A DNA stretch of 64,000 nt, taken from contig JAOTOM010003155.1 in NCBI GenBank assembly GCA_034440615.1, positions 1 to 64,000 on the forward strand, given 5' to 3'. The number at the start of each line of letters is the position of its first letter. Positions within the stretch are counted from its first letter, which is position 1. This DNA comes from Ashinkailepas kermadecensis. Its lineage: Eukaryota; Arthropoda; Thecostraca; Neolepadidae. The notes under the pieces are model-generated. The model had not been told where the DNA came from. It worked only from the letters and a program-made list of their open reading frames with translations, and ran no database searches. Positions 1 through 10,944 of the stretch are shown here, piece after piece. Both the position numbers and the translations under genes were made by a program.

Positions 1-99
1 GACCCACCGTGGCGCCGCTCTCCCACGTTGTCAATCAGAGCTGCCAGCCGGCCCTGACCGGGATCGACTGGTCTGGCCTGTCCGGTCACCTTATCCCCC

Positions 100-200
100 T
101 CCTCAGCCTCAGCCTCAGCCTCAGCCTCATCCTCAGCCCCATCTTCATCCTCATCCTCATCCTCATCCTCATCCTCATCCTCATCCTCATCAGCCTCAGT
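100..200. repeat. CAGCCT/CATCCT hexamer microsatellite
   Basis: Perfect to near-perfect runs of the hexamers CAGCCT and then CATCCT fill this stretch. The open frames across it are runs of Leu/Ser/Ile and have no coding character. The bases before it (1-99) show no recognisable feature. Confidence 0.9.
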
Positions 201-455
201 CACACAGCCACACCTGCCGCCGGTGACCGGCTGTGGCGCGGACAGCAGTCTAGCCCATCGCCTTCACGCTGAACGTGAAGTCGGAAGCTGTTAGGTAACC
301 GGCTAACCGGCAGCCGTAATGCACGATCTTGATACTCGCACTCATCGTTGCCAATCGCCGCAGTCTCAACGGGAAAAGGTAAATCGAGCACGATTTCGAT
401 CTCGACACAGACTCGTGCAGAGAAAAACGGCGTTGCCATAACGTGCGAGCCTAAA

Positions 456-720
456 GTTTATCGCCGGCCATCCTTCACCCATGTTATCCGGCAAACACCA
501 GTGACTCTGTTTATCGCCGGCCATCCTACACCCATGTTATCCGGCAAACACCAGTGACTCTGTTTATCGCCGGCCATCCTTCACCCATGTTATCCGGCAA
601 ACACCAGTGACTCTGTTTATCGCCGGCCATCCTACACCCATGTTATCCGGCAAACACCAGTGACTCTGTTTATCGCCGGCCATCCTACACCCATGTTATC
701 CGGCAAACACCAGTGACTCT
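456..720. repeat. 53-bp minisatellite, five copies
   Basis: Five nearly identical tandem units begin with GTTTATCGCCGGCCATCCT and end with CACCAGTGACTCT; 265 bp is exactly 5 x 53. Copies differ mainly at one position (TCCTTCACC versus TCCTACACC). A partial related motif (CAGTGAC) continues to about 790. Confidence 0.95.
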
Positions 721-859
721 GCAGTGACAAACTCAAACAACTGCTGGCAGTCACCCATCAGTGACTAACTCAGACAACTGATGGCAGGGGAGCAACACTA
801 CCAGTGACAGTACTCTGGCGCATATCATTTGGGCACAAGGACAAAAAAAACCCATTCGA

Positions 860-1357
860 CTGCACATGAGAACGAGCGCGCGCCACCATCGCCGACGATC
901 CACCGCAAATTGCCGCCGAGGGCCGCGGCCGCCCAGAACGCGGCGTCCAGATGGCCACAGACCGGGCCGGTTTCACCGATTTATCAAAACCGTGTGTGCG
1001 CGCTCCGAACGTTCGAGTTTCGCTGGCGACCGGCGAGGTGGCGTTACGTCAGAGCTCGCGCCGCGTCACGGAGGACGGCGCCGTTTGGCGGTGGGCAGAG
1101 TGCGGAGGACGGACGGACGGCGGGGAGAGAGAGAGAGAGAGAGAGCTCAGAGCACGACCGGTGGAGGTACACATACTGATCTAATCAGCAACTCACAAGG
1201 GTGCGGCCGGTCAAAATCTTCCAGGCGGCTGAGCAGACATATTCTGATTATATCCTGGGAGGAGGCAGAGCGATCGTTCCGCCTGGCTGCTCCCAGCTGC
1301 GCCGTGCCACCCCTCTCTCCCTGGAAGACGGCCGACGTCTGATAGGTCGAGCAGCCG
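860..1357 (+). promoter_or_regulatory. CpG-rich segment with GA tract and a candidate splice donor
   Basis: The stretch is dense in CG dinucleotides, contains a (GA)n tract at about 1125-1145, and ends in CAGCCG followed by GTGAGTAA at 1358, a strong donor. This is the look of a non-coding first exon and promoter on the plus strand. No start codon with a convincing reading frame links to the donor, and no partner exon was found, so the call is weak. From 1365 to 2160 nothing recognisable is seen. Confidence 0.25.
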
Positions 1358-2159
1358 GTGAGTAACACGGCTGTTGTATGGTATGGTATCGCGGCACGCG
1401 GCACGGAGTCTAAGCTCCTCAGTCAAGCAGTCTGCCCAGTCCGAGTAGAAATAATCATATAGCAACAGTCAGGATAGGGTGCTGCTTACACTGAGCCACC
1501 TGTAGATGCCGCTGAAGTCTAGCTGTACAAGATGCCGCAACACTGGTGTCCCTGCCGGCTTCTCATTAGCTAACTCATAGTCAGTTTGTGTGGCACTACC
1601 GCAGTTGCAGTCACTACTGTCGCCCTTCAGTCTCGTCAGAAGAGTGTATGATGTTTATCGGCAGTGCAGGCATAACACCGCCCCAGGTACAACACCAGCC
1701 GCCTCTGGTATAACACCAGCCCCCTCCAGTACACCAACTGCCCATGATACAACAGCCCAAAAATAGCCCAGACCTTCACCGACAATTATTGCTGAAGGGG
1801 GTTCAGAGTCAGGCTGCGACAGGATCTATACAGATATGTCAATGTCGGCATCGGGTCGGTGCAGATCGGAAGTGATAGGAAGAGTCAATGCAGATATGTA
1901 GGATTCAAGTCGTCGAGATAGGTCTGCACACGCCAGGACAGGGTCGCTATATGTTGGTAAGGACTAGCAAAGGGTTGATATTTGTCTGTCTGTACGGGCT
2001 GATGCCGGGTTTGGACTGTCCGTATCTGTGTAGGGACTCGGACAGTACCGGGAAAGGTCAGTAGGGAGTTAGACAGGGACCGAGACAGGGCAGACCGGTC
2101 AGAAGAAGCTGACATGGGCGGACACCGTTTGATAAGAACTCGACCAGGGTGAGAGGAGT

Positions 2160-2430
2160 CCGATAGAGGCTTGAGCAGCGCCATACCCAGGCTTGAGCAG
2201 CGCCATAGCCAGGTTTGAGCAGCGCCATAGCCGGCCGGCCAGGGCTTTGACCCTATTCATCGTGCACCAGACCGGTAACCGCAATCTCTGCATCACCACA
2301 CAGAGCGTCACCATTATTGCCGCTGCATCACCACACGGGGCTTCACCATGATTGCTGCTGCATCACCACACAGAGCTTCACCATGATTGCCGCTGCATCA
2401 CCATACATAGCTTCACCATGATTGCCGCTG
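2160..2430. repeat. 22-bp and 35-bp short tandem repeats
   Basis: Three copies of a 22-bp unit (GCTTGAGCAGCGCCATA) lie at 2160-2230. Four copies of a 35-bp unit (CTGCATCACCACACAGAGC and variants) lie at about 2288-2428, with unit starts at 2288, 2323 and 2358. Confidence 0.85.
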
Positions 2431-2654
2431 ATATGAATGTGTGACAGCGGAGCTTGACACGACCGATCTCCGACCTTGACACGACCGACCTCCGCCAGTC
2501 ACTGCCAGGGTCACTCCGACAGCGAATTAGAATGCTGGCCGGTCGTATAGCAGTGAAATGTCAGCCACCTGACCTACAAAGGCCTGGCTGGACCTGCCAG
2601 ACGCGCTGAGCGGCCGCCGCCGGTCAACCTCCTCACCAATCACAGTCCGCACGG

Positions 2655-2890
2655 GTGCACGTCGGCCACACTGTGGCGATGGCTCTGATGCACGTCGGCC
2701 ACACTGTGGCGATGGCTCTGATGTACGTCGGCCACACTACGGCGATGGCTCTAATGCACGTCGGCCACACTGTGGCGATGGCTCTAATGCACGTCGGCCA
2801 CACTGTGGCGATGGCTCTTATGCACGTCGGCCACACTACGGCGATGGGTCTCATGCACGTCGGTCACACTGTGACGATGGCTCTGATTGA
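2655..2890. repeat. 33-bp minisatellite, seven copies
   Basis: The unit contains GCACGTCGGCCACACTGTGG and repeats every 33 bp. Because 33 is a multiple of three, both strands have open frames with an 11-residue period. Substitutions change residues freely, which argues against coding. Confidence 0.95.
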
Positions 2891-3109
2891 ACGACGTGCA
2901 GGGCTGAAGATGGTTGGTTAGTTAGTGAGCATGTGCCTCCCTCAGCTGCGTCCGAGCTGGTGTCAGGCGCGTCTTCAGGTTCGATAGGAATGGTGCTTGC
3001 CGCATTTCAGGGGTACCGTGCAATGTCAAGTCACACCTCAGAAAAGACTGTTGCTTAGTCACACGCTATGCCAGAGGCGCTGTCTTGACCAAGAGCAGTA
3101 CCAGCAGGG

Positions 3110-3455
3110 GCTCCGACCCTGCAGTACCATGCCAGAGACAGTGTCGGCTGGGGTCCGGCCCTGGAGTACCATGCCAGAGACAGTGTCGGCTGGGGTCCGG
3201 CCCTGGAGTACCATGCCAGAGACAGTGTCGGCTGGGGTCCGGCCCTGGAGTACCATGCCAGAGACAGTGTCGGCTGGGGTCCGTCCCTGGAGTACCATGC
3301 CAGAGACGGTAGTGTCGGCTGGTCCGTCCTGTACCATGCCAGAGACAGTGTCGGCTGGGGTCCGTCCCTGGAGTACCATGCCAGAGACAGTGTCGGCTGG
3401 GGTCCGTCCCTGGAGTACCATGCCAGAGACAGTGTCGGCTGGGGTTCGCAGACAG
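3110..3455. repeat. 42-bp minisatellite, about eight copies
   Basis: The unit contains GAGACAGTGTCGGCTGGGGT and repeats every 42 bp, with one shortened and rearranged copy at about 3305-3345. Frames are open on both strands because the period is a multiple of three. Confidence 0.95.
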
Positions 3456-3552
3456 AACTGCTGTAGAATACGGCCAAGAACGGCTGCCGCTTCTGCACTT
3501 CGCCGTTTGTGTCGAGCATGATGCATCGGTATGTCGTCACGTATCCAGTCTG

Positions 3553-3559
3553 CACACAC

Positions 3560-3631
<72 letters not shown>

Positions 3632-3632
3632 C
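3553..3632. repeat. (CA)n microsatellite
   Basis: About 80 bp of CA dinucleotides, starting with CACATACATACA. It lies in a spacer without a recognised gene; 3640-4800 shows GC-rich unique sequence and nothing I can name, apart from two copies of a ~60-bp unit at 4680-4790 (GTCGTCAAATCCTCTTCC and GCTCGTCAAATTCTCTTCC). Confidence 0.98.
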
Positions 3633-4819
3633 ACCTGAAGTCGAGCGAGCAGCCACGCCTGCCGCATTCATCCGTTAAAAGCCAGGTGCAGAATGTGTGC
3701 ATGTCGCTGAACATCGCGAGCAGCTCGATGTCAGAGATGTTTTTGTTGCTGCGGCGGCAGCGGCACAACAGCCAACATTCATTATCCAACGTAATTGCTC
3801 CACGCCCCCGTCCCGCAACGATCACCTCCGCCACGAAGCGAAGCAGACAATACCCGACCGATGAGTCAAGCCGGCACCAGGTCGTTCGCGGAAAGCAGTA
3901 ACCGCCGGTAATGAGTGGCAGCGTCATCAGCCGAGGTCACCGGGCTGCGAGTGAGCGGTTTCCGCCGTGACCCCGGCCCGAGCGTGACCCCACAGCCGCA
4001 CCCGCCAGCTGACGTCAGCGCTCCCCCCCCGCCGCGACCCCTGCGTGGGCCGTCAACAGCTGAGCTGCCTCTTCGCGGCCGATCAGGAATCGATTAAAAT
4101 TCGGCGCAGCAGAAAGTCTGGGAACCGAGCCGGCGCGCCACCTGGAATGAAATCGCGCGCGCCGCCACTAATGACTATCGAAAGGCGCTGCGCCCCATCT
4201 GGTCGCGGCAAAATACGCAAACAGTTACACTGTTCCCATGCAAATACGTCTAATGACGGGGCCTTTTGCCACTTCGGGGTTGATGCTCCACGAACGCCTT
4301 GTAATCACGTGAGAACGCGTCGCGTTTCTGGTGACGTCACCGGTCCGCTGGCCAGGATGTCCAGTATATCACGAGCTACATCAAGCCGCTCGTGCACACG
4401 AATAGCTGGCTCTCATTATTTTCCACGGTCCGTTGCGCGACAAAATGACGTCCTTGTCGTTCGTATGCGGAGCAGAAAACTGACATATTATCGAGACAGT
4501 GCCGTTGTGACGTCATAGAGGGTGGTTAGAGCCCAAATTGGGGCTTTGGCATTGCCGCGGCTGTGTGCTTGCGCTGGTTTTGACGCGAACAGAACGAAAG
4601 AAAACAGGACGACGTACACCTGTTCGCATGGTTCGGCTGCTGCTTAATCTGTAGGAATAATCGCGTCGGCCGAGACCGAGACCAAGCTAGTCGTCAAATC
4701 CTCTTCCCTCAGAGAGATAGGGTAGGAACCAAGCTGCTCGTCAAATTCTCTTCCATCGGAGAGATACGACAGGAACCCGGACGATTACTGGTAGGCCCTC
4801 AGCCCATCACCAACACATT

Positions 4820-5280
4820 TTCCTCAGACCACCATATATCACCGACACATCTGGTACAGACCACCCCACTTCACCGACACGTCTGCTACAGACCACCCCT
4901 CATCACCGACACATCTACTGCAGACCACCCCACATCACCGACACATCTGCTGCAGACCACCCCACATCACCGACATCTGCTGCAGACCGCCCCACATCAC
5001 AGGCACATCTGCTGCAGAACAACCCACATCACAGACACATCTGCTGCAGAACACCCCACATCACCGACACATCTGCTGCAGAACACCCCACATCACCGAC
5101 ACATCTGCTGTAGACCACCCCACATCACCGACACATCTGCTACATAACACCCCACATCACAGACACATCTGCTGCAGACCACCCCACATCACCGATACAT
5201 CTGCTGCAGACCACCCCACATCACCGACACATCTGCTGCAGAACACCCCACATCACCGACACATCTGCTGCAACACCCCA
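4820..5280. repeat. 32-bp minisatellite, about 14 copies
   Basis: The unit contains CCCCACATCACCGACACATC followed by TGCTGCAGA(A/C)CA and repeats about every 32 bp with small deletions. The first copies (4800-4900) are more diverged, so the array looks more homogenised toward its right side. Confidence 0.95.
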
Positions 5281-5639
5281 CAATAACAAATGTGTGCCAA
5301 GCTACACTCGGTGGAGCTAAGTTGCACAATGGCGACTCGCCCATCACCAGACAGCTGTCCTAATGATACCGCATCTTATCGCAGCCACAGTGACGTAATC
5401 GTGTTTCCATGGCAACTTCAAACAACTAAATGGAAATATGCTGGCTCCGGCCAGCATGAACATGAGGATATGAGTAGCCTCCATTCCCTACTATGTATTT
5501 ATTGAGCCGGTGGCGTTGCTAATGCTGGCAAGTTGTCGGCCGCGCGAAGAAAACAATTGTATTCGGAGCAGTCTGATATATTCTTGTGTGCAGCGAATCG
5601 ACAAGATCGGTGGCGACGGGAACACGACAAGCCTCCCTG

Positions 5640-6180
5640 TAAGCTCCCGTCGGACGCATCGTTTCTCCAACTGGTTTTCGGCGAAAATCCACTCGCGTTT
5701 TACTGCCGCATTCCGCCGCCGCTCATTTGCCTGCATTCCGAGAGGCCGGCACATGCGGTGTCTTGTTGAGCGGGGCCCGAGGTGCTGATGGTATCGGAGA
5801 CGACATGTGCCCTGCTGCGATCCCACCGACCCGGCCGGGTCGACACACCTCCCCGCCACACGGCGCGGCCGTCAGCCCGCTTTACGGCCGCTCGCCAGCG
5901 CTGCCGAGCGGTGCTCCAGAGCTGCGGCAGTCGCGGCGCACCTTCAGCAGCGGTCACACCTGACCGGCGGCATTGGCGGCGCGGCGGTGACACTGGCGGC
6001 GCGGTCGGCGGCATTGTGTGGCGGCGCGGGGCGCCGGGGCCGCTGGACGCGGCGCGGCCGCGCCGCTGCACACCAGCCGGGCTACACAGGCCGCACGTCG
6101 CCCTAACTCACGCTCTACACGCCACCTGGCCATTACGCGAGCCGTGGGGCGGGGCGGCCAATGGCAACAATCGAACCGGC
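5640..6180. promoter_or_regulatory. CpG-island-like segment
   Basis: Roughly 500 bp dense in CG with strings such as GGCGGCGCGGCGGTGAC. It lies in what would be a downstream intron of TfAP-2, between a candidate exon at 6243 and the left edge. No exon could be assigned; the open frames on both strands are GC-rich shadows. It could be an internal promoter. Confidence 0.3.
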
Positions 6181-6242
6181 TCAATCTAATGGTGCGCCAT
6201 CAACCATTCAAGGGCGACGTTAACAAACTGTTTTTAACTCAC

Positions 6243-6320
6243 CTGCACCGCGGCTCCCGCATCAATGGAGATTACCGTGGGCTGCTGGTGGCATTGCACC
6301 ATGCCAGCGTGTAGACCCGG
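6243..6320 (-). CDS. Possible TfAP-2 exon 4 or alternative exon
   Basis: On the minus strand an open stretch ends in GCGGTGCAG followed by a consensus GTGAGT donor (6237-6242), in phase 0 like the other TfAP-2 exons. If the AG at 6321-6322 is the acceptor, the exon is 78 nt and reads PGLHAGMV...AGAAVQ; an AG giving a start at 6284 is also possible, and so is an ATG at 6327-6329 if this is an alternative first exon. The peptide has only a faint resemblance to the AP-2 linker between the activation and DNA-binding regions, and the polypyrimidine tract is poor. Its place downstream of exon 3 on the same strand is the main support. Confidence 0.28.
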
Positions 6321-7004
6321 CTCCGACATGGCCACGTCGTGAAGGTCACCACTGGTCAAGCCCAGTCGCAACCGTGCCACTCCATCGGGCCCAGCTACGG
6401 TGGGGCACGCCACGTCACTGCCATACCGGCCGCAGCTACGGTGGGGCACGTCACGCCATCATCCACCACCGAAAACAACAATTGCAGTCTTCTGGTAAGC
6501 ATTTGATCTCGTCGTCGGCCGGGCACCGCGCTGTGCTTGCTTCGGCCACCACAAGGAGTAGGACGGCGTGCCCAAGTCTTGCCTCGAACTGCGGGAGGCC
6601 TTTGTGGCGGCAATTGATTGGGCTTTCCGCCGGCCCGCTGAGTTTCCGATGTGCATGACCAGTGTTGTTCCTCTGAGACTGTCTTCTGTGCAAATGCAGC
6701 GCAGCGGGGCGCATGACGTGTCGACTTGGCGCCTGAGTCGCCACGTCTCGGCCGCTAAACGGACAATGTGTCGGCAGAGGACGCTGTTGCAGCTATAGTG
6801 CACGCCAACCCGACGTACCGGGGGCCGATCATACCGAGCTGGGCGGCGCCAACAGACAGCCAACATACGGCCAACAAGGCCGTGTCGTTCCACACTACAG
6901 GCGTCATCCATCGTTGAAACTCAGGTGGTCACCGCATCCTCCACTGGCAACGTTTCCAGCATCCAGCATGTGTAAAATTAATAAGTTAGTGCGGGCTACT
7001 GTTG

Positions 7005-7347
<343 letters not shown>

Positions 7348-7349
7348 GG

Positions 7350-8975
7350 TACATCGAAAACGTCGGCTGGCACCGTGGCCATTACGGCGCCGACGTGGCG
7401 AAAGGAGTTCACTATGCTCATTGTGGTGTGCTATCAGCCATGACGCCCGTAATTCAGTACGTTCCCCACACCTATTCCCCATGGCATCCCTCTATCAGCA
7501 TCTCAAGCATCCATAAAACTCCATGAAAACACCTTTGAATTGGCACCTCCATCAGACTGCTGAGACAGATCCATTATGATGCCAATGAATTGGTCCATAT
7601 TTGGCATCTCCGTCACCCCCCCTTCCGATAAATTGCCAGCGCCGTCACTTAAGTTGCGCCTGCACCCTTCTCCCTTTGCTTCGATGCAAGCGGCTGGCAG
7701 TAGTCAGTAGTCGTTGTTGACATTGGGAAGTCAGAATTAGTTGCATCATGAATACTGCGTTCACAATGTAATCATCCTGTCGGCAATTCCATCAGGGAAT
7801 ACGAAATATTGCTCCCTCACCACAATGGTGGTTGTCAAAAGTTGGGTGTTAAATATTCAGAGCAGATCCAAACCTTCTCGCCTCCGCACCGATTGCACAT
7901 GTATTTCCTCATACAACGCAGCGAGAGCTACCAGGAACCTCCTGATAGCCTCAGTTTTGCACAAGTAAACTCGACATTCTCCCCCTCCCCACCGACATGC
8001 ACAATCGTTTTAAAAAAACGTGATATCTATCGGAGGCCGTGTGCTCCACCCACGCAGTCCATCCAGCTAGCTTCTGTTTTTTTGTACTGGACACCACATC
8101 AAGTACACATTTTGGTTGGCTTTGCATCAAATCAGGGGCGGATCAAGAAATTTCCATGGGGAGCACTGGTCTGGAAGGACGTTATTTCTTCGGAGGTGCA
8201 CCATTGCGAAAGTGCCTGTAAGAGGCGCAGTCGGCTGAAAATTCACTTAGAGGGGAGGAAGGGGGATGCACATGCGTCTTCTGGGATGGGCGCCTTTTCC
8301 AGGACGGGGTGAGGACACATGCCTCTGGTGCTTCATGCATCCGCCCCTGCACCAAATCAGGCAGTTTGCTTCTTTCTTTTTTTTGCTTTTGCTGTTTCAG
8401 TTTACTCTTGGTAGTATTGTGCTTTTTTATTAAAGTAAATTATCGTTAAAAACGGTATTTGTTAAAAGTAAGAAATGCTTACATCACTTAACAACGAATT
8501 AGATGTACATCTACATATGAAGAGAATCAAGCGCCTTTGTATTTTATGTTATCTTTGTTTTAATCGCATTCATTTTAAATTATGACATCCAACAAGCTGC
8601 ATTCCAAACGCGTAACCTCCGTTGGTTCTGTGCCTTAAATCTTGGAAGGAAACTGGCGATCTAGGTGGTTTTCTAGTCAGTGTGGTAAATAAGCTGTAGG
8701 AATTCTTTTTTAATTCTTGGATTAATTTTTAGAGGAAAGTAATGAGTCAGGCTGAAAGGGGAAATAATTCTTTAAGTTACGCATATGTTTAGAAAATATT
8801 TCAACTCATTTTCATCGCAAATATATCCGTTAAGCATAACACTGCTTCCAAATATGGGAAAGCAATGTTTACCTTGTCGATCCTTGAACACCGCCCTTGG
8901 CTGCGGGGCCACGGGGCAGCTGGGTTTCGAGGCCGTGCAGCGGCAGTGTCGAGTTGACCTGGACCAGGTCTCCGA
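7350..8975. other. Unique spacer without a recognised feature
   Basis: About 1.6 kb, turning AT-rich after 8350. The longest frames (for example 7809-8312 plus) show no domain, no codon bias and no convincing splice signals. It would belong to intron 3 of TfAP-2 if the downstream exons lie further left. Confidence 0.5.
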
Positions 8976-8980
8976 CTCAC

Positions 8981-9118
8981 CTGTCCATCGTCCATGGTGT
9001 GGATTGGGTTGGGGATGACGATCGCCTCCTGGCCGTCGAGCACGTGCCCGGCGCGCATCAGCACCGTCTCTGGCCGCGTCATGTAGCGCGACGTGTCGTA
9101 CATGTGTACATTGGCCGC
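8981..9118 (-). CDS. TfAP-2: TfAP-2 exon 3 (linker after the activation domain)
   Basis: A 138-nt exon (46 codons, phase 0 at both ends) on the minus strand. The acceptor is CTGTTCCACAG before GCGGCC; the donor is GGACAG followed by GTGAGT (8975-8980). It encodes AANVHMYD..., then RYMTRPETVLMRAGHVLDGQ and ends ...PIHTMDDGQ. This lines up with the vertebrate AP-2 stretch that runs [20 protein letters not shown] and on to MEDVQ: shared positions include Y, RP, VL, H, LD and M-(D/E)-D-x-Q. AP-2 proteins are nuclear sequence-specific activators that bind GC-rich sites as dimers through a C-terminal basic helix-span-helix region, which is not in this window. Exon 2 lies 7 kb upstream in the same phase. 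Its first 75 or so bases and its acceptor are copied several times immediately upstream. Confidence 0.82.
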
Positions 9119-9194
9119 CTGTGGAACAGCCGTACGGTCAGGAGCCATCGTCAGGCGTGAGGCACATGGGGAACATACCACATGGAGAACATAC

Positions 9195-9830
9195 CACATG
9201 GCCGGCGCGCATCAGCACCGTCTCTGGCCGCGTCATGTAGCGCGACGTGTCGTACATGTGTACATTGGCCGCCTGTGGAACAGCCGTACGGTCAGGAGCC
9301 ATCGTCAGGCGTGAGGCACATGGACAACATACCACGTGGCCGGCGCGCATCAGCACCGTCTCTGGCCGCGTCATGTAGCGCGACGTGTCGTACATGTGTA
9401 CATTGGCCGCCTGTGGAACAGCCGTACGGTCAGGAGCCATCGGCAGGCGTGAGGCACATGGACAACATACCACGTGGCCGGCGCGCATCAGCACCGTCTC
9501 TGGCCGCGTCATGTAGCGCGACGTGTCGTACATGTGTACATTGGCCGCCTGAGGAACAGCCGTACGGTCAGGAGCCATCGGCACCGTCTCGGCCGCGTCA
9601 TGTAGCGCGACGTGTCGTACATGTGTACATTGGCCGCCTGAGGAACAGCCGTACGGTCAGGAGCCATCGGCAGGCGTGAGGCACATGGACAACATACCAC
9701 ATGGAGAACATACCACGTGGCCGGCGCGCATCAGCACCGTCTCTGGCCGCGTCATGTAGCGCGACGTGTCGTACATGTGTACATTGGCCGCCTGTGGAAC
9801 AGCCGTACGGTCAGGAGCCATCGTCAGGCG
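9195..9830 (-). repeat. Minisatellite of copied TfAP-2 exon 3 acceptor and 5' half-exon (five extra copies)
   Basis: The acceptor and 5' half of exon 3 recur upstream, with exon-like starts at 9272, 9410, 9548, 9637 and 9791; spacing is 154, 138, 138, 89 and 154 bp from the true start at 9118. Every copy keeps AG before GCGGCC. In four copies (9195-9272, 9333-9410, 9471-9548, 9714-9791) the exon-like part is 78 nt, open in the exon 3 frame, and is followed at CA(C/T)GTG by GTATGT, a plausible donor. The copy starting at 9637 is internally deleted. In the true exon the corresponding place reads CACGTGCTCGAC and continues as coding sequence. Confidence 0.9.
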
Positions 9831-9839
9831 TGAGGCACA

Positions 9840-10600
9840 TGGGGAACACACTGCCTCTGTCTGTCGCAGCAGCAACAGCAGCCGTACAGTCAGGAGCGCA
9901 TCGGCAGGCGTGAGAGGCACATGGAGAACATAGAACATGGCTGGCACCAACAGCAGCGTACAGAATAGAGAACACCCAGGAGCATCAGAGGGGAAAAAAA
10001 AAAAACTGTCTGGCGCAGCAACAACAGCCGTACAGTCCGGTGTCATCAGCAGGCGTGAGGCACATGAAGAACACACCACCCCTGTCTGTCGCAGCAGTAA
10101 CAGCCGTATAGTCCGGTGTCATCAGCAGGCGTGAGGCACATGGAGAACACACTGCCTCTGTCTGTCGCAGCAGCAACAGCAGCCGTACAGTCAGGAGCCA
10201 TCGGCAGGCGTGAGGAACATGGACAACATACCACATGGAGAACATACCACATGGCTGGCGCAACAACAGCAGCCGTACAGTCCGGTGTCATCAGCAGGCG
10301 TGAGACACATGGAGAACACACCATCTCTGTCTGGCGCAGCAACAATAGCCGTACAGTCAGGTGTCATCAGCAGGCGTGGGGGAACATTGAGTACGCACCA
10401 CACACCACCTCTGTCTGTCGCAGCAACATCGGCCGTACAGTCAGATGTCATCAGCAGGCGTGGGGAACATTGAGGACGCACCACACACCACCTCTGTCTG
10501 TCGCAGCAGCAACATCAGCCATACAGTCAGGTGTCATCAGCAGGCGTGGGGAACATTGAGTACACACCACCTCTGTCTGGCACAGCAACAGCAGCCCGCC
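9840..10600. repeat. Degenerate ~60-80-bp tandem repeat related to the intronic part of the exon 3 array
   Basis: Units share CAGCAGGCGTGAGGCACATG, a short CTCTGTCTG(T/G)CGCAGC block and CAGCCGTACAGTC. The first and last blocks also occur between the exon-like cassettes at 9130-9800, so this array is an extension that lost the exon portion. It contains no open frame of interest. From 10600 to 10940 nothing is seen. Confidence 0.85.
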
Positions 10601-10944
10601 GCAGTTCGTCGGTCTGTTGGCGCTAATTGCGTGTGCATTATGCAACACAGTGATCAATGCGGGTGCTGTATGACCGAAGTGGTTGGCGTGTCCCTAAACT
10701 CCAACAATTGTCCATGAAGCAATAATATGGAATATAAAGTCAGGTAGTCCTTTTCCTTCTGAGCTCTGTTCAGTAATGATAAGTACATTTAGCTAGCCAA
10801 AAAAGAACGCATGCTATCGAGCACCAAAAATAGAATCCAACTAAGCATGTGACCGTGATATCTCGCAGACAAACATAGTCAGAGCACTTCCCGACCAATC
10901 GGAACGGGTCGCCGCTCCGCTGCCACTTCGCTATCGCTCGTTTT

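Noticed and set aside
3631..3927. 98-codon minus frame ending at a possible GTGATG donor beside the (CA)n tract
   Set aside because: The donor is weak, there is no acceptor or recognised domain, and the frame ends in a microsatellite.
9657..10559. 100-150 codon frames on both strands upstream of TfAP-2 exon 3
   Set aside because: They come from the intronic part of the cassette array; apart from the exon-like cassettes they have no splice-consistent coding potential.
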